A DNA stretch of 37,934 nucleotides from Chthoniobacterales bacterium (GTDB lineage: Bacteria; Verrucomicrobiota; Verrucomicrobiia; Chthoniobacterales; UBA10450), in assembly GCA_025980625.1 (NCBI GenBank), contig JAICXG010000001.1, forward strand, positions 1 through 37,934, written 5' to 3'. Below are positions 17,755 to 25,291 of the stretch, piece by piece (within the stretch, counting starts at the first letter, position 1; the number at the start of each line of letters is the position of its first letter). Position numbers and translations under genes: made by a program. The notes beneath the pieces are model-generated. The model saw only the letters and a list, made by a program, of their open reading frames with translations. It was not told the origin of the DNA and made no database searches.

Positions 17755-17934
17755 ATGAACACGTTGACGCGCAGGCGGGGCGGACACCGACACGCATCAT
17801 CCGAGATCGAAGCACTGCGCGCAGCGCTCGACCGGAAATACGCGCAAATGCGGTCACGTGCCGAAGCGGAATGGAAACGCCAGCATGCCGGCGCCGAAGC
17901 CAGCGACAGCTGCGTGCGGGTGCGAGTTCGTTAG
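17755..17934 (+). CDS. small charged hypothetical protein (uncertain)
   Basis: In the 337 bases between the divergent hemX and apt genes there is one frame, starting at ATG 17755 (or TTG 17701), encoding about 59 residues. It contains an amphipathic, charged helix (EIEALRAALDRKYAQMRSRA) that could form a coiled coil, followed by a weak tail ending in VRVRVR. The TAG stop is part of a TCGTTAGGC element (17928-17936), a pattern shared by confirmed genes here. No family is recognised. It could be a real small gene or a chance frame in GC-rich DNA. Confidence 0.35.
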   Translation: MNTLTRRRGGHRHASSEIEALRAALDRKYAQMRSRAEAEWKRQHAGAEASDSCVRVRVR

Positions 17935-17973
17935 GCGGAAAAGCCTGCGACCGTTGGCGGATGTCGCGGCGCG

Positions 17974-18001
17974 TTGACGGCCGTTGCGGAGTCGCTAGCC
18001 T
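17974..18001 (+). promoter_or_regulatory. candidate promoter of apt, probably leaderless
   Basis: TTGACG at 17974-17979, a 16-base spacer and TAGCCT at 17996-18001. The -10 box ends only six bases before the apt ATG, so transcription from it would begin at or next to the start codon. Confidence 0.4.
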
Positions 18002-18007
18002 GCGCCC

Positions 18008-18538
18008 ATGATCGCTGACACCATTGAGCGCCTGCGCGCCGGCGTGCGTGATGTGCCGAATTTTCCAAAACACGGCATCATCTTTAAAGACATCACACCC
18101 ATCTTGGTCGACGCCCAGCTCTTTCGCGACTCAATCGACATTTTTCTCGCGCGCTGCCGCGGCCTGCCGATCGATAAAATCGTTGGGATCGATGCGCGCG
18201 GATTTCTTTTCGGGGCGGCCGTAGCTTATGCGCTCGGCGTCGGCTTCGTCCCGATCAGGAAAAAAGGAAAGTTGCCGTTCAAAACCGAAAGCGCCTCTTA
18301 CTCACTGGAATATGGCGATGCCGCAATGGAGATGCACGTCGACAGCATTGCGCCCGGAGAAAAAATCGTGCTGATCGACGACCTGCTCGCGACCGGCGGC
18401 ACCTCATCGGCGGCGGCGGCGCTGATCAACAAAGTCGGCGGCGACCTGCTCGAAGCGCAGTTCTTGATCGAGCTGGAATTTCTTCACGGCCGGGAAAAGC
18501 TCGCGCCCACTCCGGTGGTTAGCTTCCTGAAATGGTAG
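18008..18538 (+). CDS. apt: adenine phosphoribosyltransferase
   Basis: Apt salvages adenine to AMP using PRPP. The 176-residue product has the family length and the diagnostic segments: VPNFPKHGIIFKDITPIL, IVGIDARGFLFGAAVAYALG, FVPIRKKGKLPFKT and the PRPP-binding loop VLIDDLLATGGTSSAA near residues 121-136. It stands alone, with a candidate leaderless promoter directly upstream and a nested inverted repeat downstream. Confidence 0.97.
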   Translation: MIADTIERLRAGVRDVPNFPKHGIIFKDITPILVDAQLFRDSIDIFLARCRGLPIDKIVGIDARGFLFGAAVAYALGVGFVPIRKKGKLPFKTESASYSLEYGDAAMEMHVDSIAPGEKIVLIDDLLATGGTSSAAAALINKVGGDLLEAQFLIELEFLHGREKLAPTPVVSFLKW

Positions 18539-18551
18539 CGTGAGCATGCCT

Positions 18552-18588
18552 CTTTGCGCCGTAACAGTTAGGCATTTCGAACGCAAAG
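18552..18588. terminator. nested inverted repeat downstream of apt
   Basis: CTTTGCG at 18552-18558 pairs with CGCAAAG at 18582-18588. Inside lies a second arm pair, GCC(g)TAAC at 18558-18565 and GTTAGGC at 18567-18573, which uses a GTTAGGC variant of the dispersed element. The position between convergent genes fits a terminator; the two hairpins share a base, so they may be alternatives. Confidence 0.4.
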
Positions 18589-18591
18589 GTG

Positions 18592-18831
18592 TTATGGCTG
18601 ATAGCGAATAATCAGCTGCGGCTCATTGCCGGCGCTGTTACCGGAATACCACCCTTCATAGCGGTTAGAGATAGTCGTCTCCTGGAACAAGGTTCGCATC
18701 TGAGTGTAATCAGTGTTGCTCAGAGCGTCCTTAACTGGAATGAGATCGGTTTCAAACCAGTTTTCCGCTCCCATGTTAGTGACTTTGAATGCATTCGGGG
18801 TCATGCTCGAATCCGAATAATTGTAGTCCAT
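18592..18831 (-). CDS. small ORF, possible C-terminal fragment of a DNRLRE-type surface domain
   Basis: A 79-residue frame starts one base after the stop of the secreted two-repeat gene (TAA, C, ATG), so it could be translated by reinitiation. It ends with NEPQLIIRYQP, resembling the end of DNRLRE/disaggregatase-related domains of surface proteins (typically PKLVIRY), and has an ISNRYEGWYSGNS segment that would suit such a domain. It has no signal peptide and is much shorter than the domain family, so it may be a decayed gene end brought next to the neighbour. The assignment is tentative. Its composition is less GC-rich than the housekeeping genes around it. Confidence 0.45.
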   Translation of the reverse strand: MDYNYSDSSMTPNAFKVTNMGAENWFETDLIPVKDALSNTDYTQMRTLFQETTISNRYEGWYSGNSAGNEPQLIIRYQP

Positions 18832-18832
18832 G

Positions 18833-20020
18833 TTACTGCACCTCAAATGCCGGGGTTCCAGCGCTGAATTGGATCCACTGGCCTCCAAGATTGAGTGCAA
18901 ATTGCGCCCCATTAGACGCAAACCAGGAAGCGTCAAGTCCGGATTGCTCTGCGGTCGTCGTGGCAGTGACCCAGTACTTGACGTTTTTCGTTAAAGAGGG
19001 CGCATTATGAAGTTTGGCCACAGCCAAATTGCACGGCTCGATCTGGGCGGTGGCCTCTCCAGAAACCAATAGAGTTCCGGGACCTTCTCCGCAGTTATCC
19101 GTGTAGATGCTCAATGTCACCTTGTTCTGCGGACAAACCGTTGCGAAGTTTAGGATGATTGGCGCGAAGATGCGCTGGGGAATGCCGGTTCGGGTAGCAA
19201 CAAATGGCACCGCCTCCCAGTGAGTCTGTCCTGGCAGGGTGCAGTTGTCCGGCCCGCGTACGTCAAAACCGCTGGCATTTGGATCGTAATTACATCCAGT
19301 GCATGGATCGACAAACATATTGCTACCAAATGACCTCGTGGCCGCCGATATCGTTTCTCTTGTCTCGGTGCTGGCTCTCCCCTGCATCATAAAACTTGGC
19401 GTGCCGGCTGCGGATTGAATCCAGCCGTCACCCAAATTGTAGGCGAGTTGAGCATTATTCGATGCATACCAGCGGGAGTCTAACGCGCTTTGTTGGCTGG
19501 TCGTCGTGGCCGTGATCCAGTATTTCGTGCCCTGGACAAGTGATGGGGCATTGCGAATTTTGGCGACAGTCAAATCGCACGAGCTTGCTGGCACGGTTGC
19601 TTCTCCCGAAACAAGCAAAGTCCTAGGTCCTTTCGGGTAGCACGCATCGGTGTAGATGCTGAGCGTGACTTTGTTCTGCGGACAGTTGGTCGGGTTCTCC
19701 AGGATGAGTGAGGTCGTAATGCGATCGGGCACACCGCTGGCCGCCGCGATGAATGGCACTGCTTCCCACTGCGTTGTGCCAGGTTCCGTGCAGTTATCCG
19801 GCCCTACCACCGCATAACCGCTCGGGTCAGGATCATATTTACAAGTGCTACAGGGGTCGACGGCGAAGTTGCCGCCAAAGGTGATCCGCGAGGCATCCGG
19901 TGTTGTCTCGCTTCGGCTGCGCTCTTCCTCCAGTGGTTGCGCCATAAGCGTTCCACACGCCGCTATCGCAACAATTGTCAGACTGATTTTCACAAATTTG
20001 CCTTCGCCCGTGAAATTCAT
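18833..20020 (-). CDS. secreted protein of two tandem Cys-containing repeats
   Basis: The 395-residue product starts with a signal peptide (hydrophobic core ISLTIVAIAACGTLMA, likely cleavage after Ala27). Two homologous repeats of about 165 residues follow (48-214 and 230-395). Each contains FVDPC-x2-C-xYDP or its equivalent, GPDNCT-xPG, HWEAVPF or QWEAVPF, CPQNKVTLSIYTD, GTLLVSGEAT or RTLLVSGEAT, NAPSL, KYW, TATTT and WIQ. Spaced cysteines suggest disulphides in a beta-sandwich-like extracellular domain; I do not recognise a named family. The ATG at 20020 is chosen since upstream in-frame sequence is Arg-rich. The gene is visibly poorer in G+C than its neighbours and has no TCGTTAGG element, suggesting recent acquisition. 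The 203 bases upstream show no convincing promoter. Confidence 0.75.
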   Translation of the reverse strand: MNFTGEGKFVKISLTIVAIAACGTLMAQPLEEERSRSETTPDASRITFGGNFAVDPCSTCKYDPDPSGYAVVGPDNCTEPGTTQWEAVPFIAAASGVPDRITTSLILENPTNCPQNKVTLSIYTDACYPKGPRTLLVSGEATVPASSCDLTVAKIRNAPSLVQGTKYWITATTTSQQSALDSRWYASNNAQLAYNLGDGWIQSAAGTPSFMMQGRASTETRETISAATRSFGSNMFVDPCTGCNYDPNASGFDVRGPDNCTLPGQTHWEAVPFVATRTGIPQRIFAPIILNFATVCPQNKVTLSIYTDNCGEGPGTLLVSGEATAQIEPCNLAVAKLHNAPSLTKNVKYWVTATTTAEQSGLDASWFASNGAQFALNLGGQWIQFSAGTPAFEVQ

Positions 20021-20223
20021 TTCCCCATTTCCGATGCGATCTGTCAATTCGCCGCGTCCTCGCGACAGCGTCGATCCCCCCAGCCGAGCCATGGCAAAGG
20101 GCAGGAGAGCCGCCCAATCAGCGTGAGACACGTTGCTTTGAGCGAAGGGCCGAAATCCTGAGCCAGGGTGGCGGGAGCATTCATCCTTTGCGCTCTTCCC
20201 AGCGCCGCAAGCTGAAGCTTCCG

Positions 20224-20625
20224 CTAGCCTGCGCCGCAGGCGCAGCCGCTCCCGCAATTTCCGCTCCGATCCGGCACAATGACTTCGACGCGGATCTCCT
20301 GAAGCGCAAGCTGATCGTGAATTGCGCCGAGTAAATCGAGCGCGCGCCCATGCGGCATCTCGGCGCAGCGCAGCTCGATCCGCATTTTTTTCCCCGCTAG
20401 CTCCGGGTGGGCTTCGGTCAGCTCGCCATCGAGCAGGAAAGAGACATAGGCGTTGAATTTTTCCTGCAATTGAAAGAGCTGAAGCTCCGATCCGTCCCAC
20501 GGCCGCGGCTCAAACATGCCGAGCACCACTTCATCAGTCTTCGCGTCGTGCGCGAACAGATCGATCACGCCGGCCTGTTCGATTCCGGCCGGGGTCGCAC
20601 CCGGAGCATGCGCTTCTCCATCCAT
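20224..20625 (-). CDS. DUF6572 family protein
   Basis: A 133-residue cytoplasmic protein. VIDLFAHDAKTDEVVLGMFE followed by PRPWDGS, then LFQLQEKFNAYVSFLLDGEL and HPELAGKKMRIELRC, is the pattern I associate with DUF6572, a family of unknown function in which a query/response-like alpha-beta fold is expected. The C-terminus is unusual: GNCGSGCACGAG has three cysteines within seven residues and might bind a metal. The reverse-complement of this tail forms a short GC hairpin in the DNA. The neighbouring gene at 20687 is divergent. Confidence 0.65.
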   Translation of the reverse strand: MDGEAHAPGATPAGIEQAGVIDLFAHDAKTDEVVLGMFEPRPWDGSELQLFQLQEKFNAYVSFLLDGELTEAHPELAGKKMRIELRCAEMPHGRALDLLGAIHDQLALQEIRVEVIVPDRSGNCGSGCACGAG

Positions 20626-20648
20626 CGGGTGGCGAGCTTACGGAAAGT

Positions 20649-20677
20649 TTGTCGGCTGCGCAATCGGCCGCTAAACT
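20649..20677 (+). promoter_or_regulatory. candidate promoter of the exported-protein gene
   Basis: TTGTCG at 20649-20654, exactly 17 bases, TAAACT at 20672-20677. This is the best -35/-10 pair in the window. Its predicted start site is only a few bases before the ATG at 20687, giving a near-leaderless transcript. Confidence 0.5.
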
Positions 20678-20686
20678 GATGCTGCC

Positions 20687-21547
20687 ATGGAGAAGAGACT
20701 TCTCGTGTTTCTGACCTTCGTGCTCGTTAGGGCAGCGTCCGCTCAGTTCACGCCCGCTCTGATCCAAAACGCGAGCTATTGGAACGACGGCAAAGCCGAG
20801 TTCAACATCTACGACGCCCGCATCATGCGCTATGGCCAGCCGCGCCAGACCGAGGTTCTCCATATTCTCGTGCGCGAACCTTTTGATCTGAAACAATACG
20901 TCAAGCCCGATAACTGGCAGCGGCCCGGAGTCATCCAGGTGCTAAAGCTCAATCAAGTCCTGCACATCCCGACCGGGCTTTACGTTTACCAGCAGATGCA
21001 CTCGAACTTCTGGCGGGCCGATAATGGCCGGCTCGCGAAATTTTCCCTAACGAGCAACGACAGTTGCGGCAACACCTACAAAGAAGCGCGGCGCTACGGC
21101 AATACTTTTGCCTACCAATGGCACACCTACTGGGATGGAATGGGCGAAGGGCGATCGAAGGTCAGAATTCCGCCTGACGGATTTTTCTATGACGAGCTTC
21201 CGCTCCGGGTGCGAACAATCGATTTTCAATCTCAACCCTCCGGCGATTTCCAGATCGAATTGGCGCCTACCGTGATCAGCTCGAAAAAGGAGAAAGTCGT
21301 GTGGCAACCGGCGCAGGTGCACTATGAGTCAACCGACCGCGCGATCTATGTCACGATCCAGCACCCCGCCGGCACGGATCGCTTCATGCTCGGCCGCGAC
21401 TTTCCGTTTCTGCTATGGAAATGGGACATGGCCGACGGGAGCCACCTGGCACTGAAACGAAGCCTCAAAATCGATTACTGGAATTACCACGGCCTCGGCG
21501 ATCGCAAGCGCGCGCTGCTCAGCCGGAGCGTGGAGCACCCGGATTGA
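20687..21547 (+). CDS. exported protein of unknown function
   Basis: The 286-residue product has a signal peptide (MEKRLLVFLTFVLVRAASAQ, likely cleavage after Ala19). The mature part is rich in aromatic residues and looks globular, with NASYWNDGKAEFNIYDARI, a WHTYWDGMGEG segment and FPFLLWKWDMADGS. I recognise no family or catalytic motif. It precedes queF with a 29-base gap, but queF may have its own promoter, so a functional link to queuosine is not implied. Two TCGTTAGG elements are inside, one of them encoding part of the signal peptide (20724). Confidence 0.75.
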   Translation: MEKRLLVFLTFVLVRAASAQFTPALIQNASYWNDGKAEFNIYDARIMRYGQPRQTEVLHILVREPFDLKQYVKPDNWQRPGVIQVLKLNQVLHIPTGLYVYQQMHSNFWRADNGRLAKFSLTSNDSCGNTYKEARRYGNTFAYQWHTYWDGMGEGRSKVRIPPDGFFYDELPLRVRTIDFQSQPSGDFQIELAPTVISSKKEKVVWQPAQVHYESTDRAIYVTIQHPAGTDRFMLGRDFPFLLWKWDMADGSHLALKRSLKIDYWNYHGLGDRKRALLSRSVEHPD

Positions 21548-21576
21548 TCGGGCGGCGAAGCGGTTTAGGTAATCCG

Positions 21577-22008
21577 ATGGCGAAAGCTCGAAAACCCAAG
21601 GGCCTCACGCTGCTCGGCCGGAGCGAAACGACGCTCCCGACGAAGCCGACGGTGGACACATTGGAGACCTTTCAAAATCCTTCTCGCCACCGCTATTGTA
21701 TTCGGTTTGAGTCGGCCGATTTCACTTCGCTTTGCCCGATTACGGGCCAGGCGGATTTCGCCCGGATCACGATCGAATATCAGCCGGCAAAACGCTGCAT
21801 CGAAAGCAAATCGCTGAAGTTTTATCTTGCCTCGTATCGCAACGAACGCGCCTTTAACGAAGAAGTCACAAATCGGATCCTTCACGATCTCGTTAGGGCA
21901 TGCGTGCCGCGGAACATGACGGTGCAGGCCGAGTTTGCCGCTCGCGGCGGAATCAGCCTAACGATTACCGCAACTTACCCGCACGCACCGGGCCGTCCCG
22001 CGCGATGA
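21577..22008 (+). CDS. queF: NADPH-dependent preQ0 reductase QueF
   Basis: QueF reduces 7-cyano-7-deazaguanine (preQ0) to preQ1 for queuosine synthesis. The 143-residue product is the short, single-domain type. The nucleophile Cys53 and Asp60 are present in FTSLCPITGQADF, and Glu77 lies in the CIESKSLKFYLASYRNE NADPH-binding segment. In Bacillus the residue after FRNHGDF is a catalytic-site His; here it is Asn94 (RAFNEE), a position that varies in the family. A weak TTGATC-N16-TAGGTA pair (21544-21571) just before the ATG may be a leaderless promoter. ATGA overlap couples it to queC. Confidence 0.95.
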   Translation: MAKARKPKGLTLLGRSETTLPTKPTVDTLETFQNPSRHRYCIRFESADFTSLCPITGQADFARITIEYQPAKRCIESKSLKFYLASYRNERAFNEEVTNRILHDLVRACVPRNMTVQAEFAARGGISLTITATYPHAPGRPAR

Positions 22009-22688
22009 AGCGCACCGTCGTTCTCCTCAGCGGCGGGCTCGATTCCGCCACCGTTCTCGCGATCGCCCGGGCGAAAAACTTCGAAACCTACGCGCTCTCC
22101 TTCCGCTATGGCCAACGGCACGAACGCGAGATCGCAGCGGCGGAGAAGGTCGCTCGGTCGTTAGGCTCGACCGAGCATCGCATTGCCGGGATTGATCTTC
22201 GCCTCTTTGGCGGATCGGCCTTGACCGGTGATCTCGAGGTGCCGACCGGCCGCTCGGAAAGCGAAATGGCCGGCGAGATTCCAATCACCTATGTCCCGGC
22301 GCGGAACACGATCTTTCTCTCCTACGCTCTGGCGTGGGCGGAAATTCTCCGGGCGCAGGACATCTTCATCGGCGCAAACGCGATCGATTACAGCGGGTAT
22401 CCGGATTGCCGGCCGGAATTCATTCGCGCCTTCGAGCAGCTCGCCAACCTCGCCACCCGAGCCGGAGTTGAAGGAAAGCACTTCAGGATTCACGCCCCGC
22501 TGATTGCGCTGAGCAAAGCAGAAATCATCCAGCGCGGAATGTCGTTAGGCGTGGACTACGCACTCACCCACAGTTGTTATGATCCGACCGCGGAAGGTCT
22601 GGCCTGCGGTCTGTGCGATTCCTGCCAATTGCGCTTGAAAGGTTTTCGCGAAGCTGGACTCACCGATCCGATTGCCTACGCGCGATGA
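22005..22688 (+). CDS. queC: 7-cyano-7-deazaguanine synthase QueC
   Basis: QueC converts 7-carboxy-7-deazaguanine to preQ0 with ATP and ammonia, the step before QueF. The 227-residue product has the PP-loop LLSGGLDSATVLAIA, FRYGQRHEREI, VPARNTIFLSYA, GANAIDYSGYPDCRPEF and a zinc site of four cysteines in CYDPTAEGLACGLCDSC. The ATG at 22005 overlaps the queF stop by four bases; the longer in-frame extension inside queF is rejected. QueD and QueE are not in the window. Confidence 0.97.
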   Translation: MKRTVVLLSGGLDSATVLAIARAKNFETYALSFRYGQRHEREIAAAEKVARSLGSTEHRIAGIDLRLFGGSALTGDLEVPTGRSESEMAGEIPITYVPARNTIFLSYALAWAEILRAQDIFIGANAIDYSGYPDCRPEFIRAFEQLANLATRAGVEGKHFRIHAPLIALSKAEIIQRGMSLGVDYALTHSCYDPTAEGLACGLCDSCQLRLKGFREAGLTDPIAYAR

Positions 22689-22900
22689 GTTGGCGATCAA
22701 AACTCGACATGCTCGTCCTGACGCGCGAAGAGCAGCGCACGATCGCCTTTGTCGTTCTCGCGCTCGTGCTCGGATTAGCGACGAAGCATTACCGGCACGT
22801 GCATGCGAAAGCCGCGACCCCTAACGAACAATCGACCCTCGCCGCAACCGCTTTTCCTGCGCCTTCGCCCTCGCCGCAAAAACTGCGTCGCGCCCCCTAA
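22685..22900 (+). CDS. small single-span membrane protein
   Basis: A 71-residue product begins in an ATGA overlap with the queC stop, so it is very likely translated with it. LTREEQRTIAFVVLALVLGL forms one membrane helix (about 18-36) after a short charged N-terminus, followed by a basic patch (KHYRHVHAK) and a Pro/Ser tail. The N-terminus resembles the anchor of ComEA-like proteins, but the DNA-binding helix-hairpin-helix is absent, so that name is not justified. The function is unknown. Confidence 0.6.
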   Translation: MSWRSKLDMLVLTREEQRTIAFVVLALVLGLATKHYRHVHAKAATPNEQSTLAATAFPAPSPSPQKLRRAP

Positions 22901-22977
22901 GATTGTCATCCCGAGCCGGCGAAGCGCGTCACGGAATCTCATTCTTGCAATCCGCGCTCACTCGTTAGGCGAGAATC

Positions 22978-23850
22978 TCAGCGCTCCTTCTCCCCCAGGC
23001 CGGGGATTTTCGCATAACCGACAAATCGGGGCTGCCGCTCGGAAGTATCCGCCGCTTTGGCGCGCGCGGTTTTGAAATCGAAAACGCTCACCCCAAACTG
23101 CTGCTTCCCTTCATAGGTGCGCCCGTCGCTCGCCCCGACCATGATCGGTTTCCCGGTTACCTTCGCTTTTCCCAAATAAATCATCGTATGTGTCACCGGC
23201 GGGTCGTGTTCCACATCATAGGTCCCGATCCAGAACAAGAGATCGCCCGGCTTGAGCTCGTCGAGTTCAAAGGAATCGATGTTGTGGCTCAAGACCGCGC
23301 GGAAATTACCCGCTTTGCGCACCCAGACGTATTGCTCGCTCGCGCTCCGCGGCACGTCTTTGGCTCCGTTCTCGCGCAGCACGTAATAGATGAACCCGGA
23401 GCAATCCATCCCACCATTCGCAGGGTCGGCCGAGCCGTAGGTGTAATCCAAATCGCGCTTCGTCAGCTCGAGCGCGTCCGCGAGTAGCTTGCGCACCGGC
23501 TCCGGATTTTCCTCGAACTTTTCGATCTCGTTAGGCGAAAGGCTCGCGACCTTCGTTTCCGGCCTGGGGCTCGGCGACGCAGTTTTTTCCGGTGAAGGGC
23601 TGGGACTCGGGCTCGGACTGGGCGACGGCGTGGGTGACGCTTTGTGTTTTGATTTCGCCTTTTTCTTCGCTGAAGGACTTGGCGTAGGAGTCGCCTTGCG
23701 GTGGTGACGATGCGCCGGTGTCGGTGTGGGCGTGGCGAAAAAATTCCTGATCTTTTTGCCTAACGACTCGTCAGCCTGGAGTCGCGGCGGCAGGAAGGTG
23801 AGCGCGATCAGGCCAGTCATCACCCAGCTTATTAGGCGAAAACACGCCAT
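22978..23850 (-). CDS. NlpC/P60-family peptidoglycan hydrolase with low-complexity linker
   Basis: A 290-residue exported protein. The N-terminal hydrophobic stretch (VMTGLIALTFLPPRLQA) is a signal peptide. Residues about 40-100 are a TP/SP-repeat linker with Lys/His-rich blocks, suited to crossing or binding the cell wall. The C-terminal NlpC/P60 domain has the catalytic cysteine Cys150 in GGMDCSGFIYYVL and the catalytic histidine His221 in PPVTHTMIYLG, followed by SVFDF and a final FVGYAKIPG. Such enzymes cleave peptide bonds in peptidoglycan stems. The gene is convergent with the queF-queC unit. Confidence 0.88.
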   Translation of the reverse strand: MACFRLISWVMTGLIALTFLPPRLQADESLGKKIRNFFATPTPTPAHRHHRKATPTPSPSAKKKAKSKHKASPTPSPSPSPSPSPSPEKTASPSPRPETKVASLSPNEIEKFEENPEPVRKLLADALELTKRDLDYTYGSADPANGGMDCSGFIYYVLRENGAKDVPRSASEQYVWVRKAGNFRAVLSHNIDSFELDELKPGDLLFWIGTYDVEHDPPVTHTMIYLGKAKVTGKPIMVGASDGRTYEGKQQFGVSVFDFKTARAKAADTSERQPRFVGYAKIPGLGEKER

Positions 23851-23870
23851 CTGGGTCTCGAGTTAACCAG

Positions 23871-25214
23871 CTAGCTCCTGGCCCGGCCGATTTCCTGGAG
23901 GATCGCCTGATTCATCTTGATCCCGTTCTGCAGGTTTTCGAGCGGGAAGTTCTCGTTAGGCGAATGCGCCCGGCAGTCGTGCAGCGCCAGCCCGAGCAGC
24001 AACGTCTCGACTCCGAGAATATCGCGGAACTGCGAGACAATCGGAATGCTCCCGCCCTCGCGGATCAGCGCCACCTCGGTGCCGAACGCCTCTTTCAGCG
24101 CGTGCTGGGCCGCCTCGCCAAAAGCCGAATGTGGATCGGTCAGATACCAGGGTCCGCTATGGCCGTCAGTGATTTCCATCGTCACCCCCGGCGGAAGATG
24201 TTTCTCAAAATGTTTGTGCGCGAGCTTCAGAACCTTGTCGCCCTCCTGATTCGGCACGAGCCGGAAGGTGAGCTTCGCCATCGCATGACTCGCGATCACC
24301 GTTTTCGTTCCCTGTCCTTGATAACCGCCGCCGATGCCATTCAGCTCCGCCGTCGGCCGCGCCCAAAGCCGCTCGAAAGTGCTGTAGCCTTTTTCGCCAA
24401 AGAGCGCCGGGGCTTTGGTCTCATCGAGAATCAGCTTGTCGGCGTCGACCGGTAATTTTTTCCAGGCGTCGCGTTCCCAATCCTCCAGCGGTTTGACGTC
24501 GTCGTAAAAACCTTCGATCGCGATGTGCCCGTTCGCGTCGTGCAAAGTGGCGAGCAAGCGCGCCAGGGCGGTGATCGGGTTGGCAACCGCGCCGCCAAAA
24601 ACGCCGGAGTGCAGATCCATTTTCGCAGCAGTCACTTTTACTTCGCACGCGGTCACCCCGCGCAATCCGTAACTCAAAGTCGGCACCCCGCGGGCGATCA
24701 TTCCCGTGTCCGAGACGACTACGATATCGCAGCCTAACGAGTCGCGGTGCTTCTTCAGAAATCCCGGCAAACTGCCGCTCCCGATTTCCTCTTCGCCTTC
24801 GATGATCAGGTGCAGGTTGACCGGCAAATCGCCTTTCTCTGCGATCGTTTCCTGGATGCCGAGAATATGCGAAAGAATCTGGCCCTTGTTGTCGGTCGAG
24901 CCGCGCGCGTAAACGTAGCCGTTTCTTAAGACTGGATCGAACGGCGGCGAATCCCAGAGCTCGAGCGGATCGGGCGGCTGCACATCGTAATGCCCGTAAA
25001 TCATGACCGTTTTCCGCCCCGGCTGATGTTTGTTTTTTGCCCAAACAATCGGATGGCCCGGCGTCGAAACGAGCTGCGCCTGGAGCCCGATGCGATTCAA
25101 TTTTTCGACGAGCCAGTGCGCGCATTCGACGAGCTTTTCCTTGTAAGTGTCGTCGGTCGAAATGCTCGCAAAACGGAGGAAGGTAAAGAATTCGTCGAGA
25201 TAAGAATCGCGCAT
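23871..25214 (-). CDS. M20-family metallodipeptidase
   Basis: A 447-residue cytosolic zinc peptidase of the M20 (PepV/CNDP-like dipeptidase) type. Metal ligands and catalytic residues are visible: IYGHYDVQPPDP (first His and catalytic Asp), ARGSTDNKGQILSHI (bridging Asp), IIEGEEEIGSGSL (general-base Glu and Glu ligand), VVVSDTGM (Asp ligand) and the C-terminal HDCRAHSPNENF (His ligand). The ATG at 25214 is preferred to a TTG at 25247 because the family typically starts close to DEFFTFLRFASIS. The amino acid permease gene is divergent, an arrangement that would suit peptide and amino acid use. Confidence 0.92.
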   Translation of the reverse strand: MRDSYLDEFFTFLRFASISTDDTYKEKLVECAHWLVEKLNRIGLQAQLVSTPGHPIVWAKNKHQPGRKTVMIYGHYDVQPPDPLELWDSPPFDPVLRNGYVYARGSTDNKGQILSHILGIQETIAEKGDLPVNLHLIIEGEEEIGSGSLPGFLKKHRDSLGCDIVVVSDTGMIARGVPTLSYGLRGVTACEVKVTAAKMDLHSGVFGGAVANPITALARLLATLHDANGHIAIEGFYDDVKPLEDWERDAWKKLPVDADKLILDETKAPALFGEKGYSTFERLWARPTAELNGIGGGYQGQGTKTVIASHAMAKLTFRLVPNQEGDKVLKLAHKHFEKHLPPGVTMEITDGHSGPWYLTDPHSAFGEAAQHALKEAFGTEVALIREGGSIPIVSQFRDILGVETLLLGLALHDCRAHSPNENFPLENLQNGIKMNQAILQEIGRARS

Positions 25215-25291
25215 GTGAGAGAGTAGAGCAGCTTGGCCCGACGACAACTAACGACTTGCCGCCGTCGCTTGCGTCGCGCAGCCTCCGGCGC

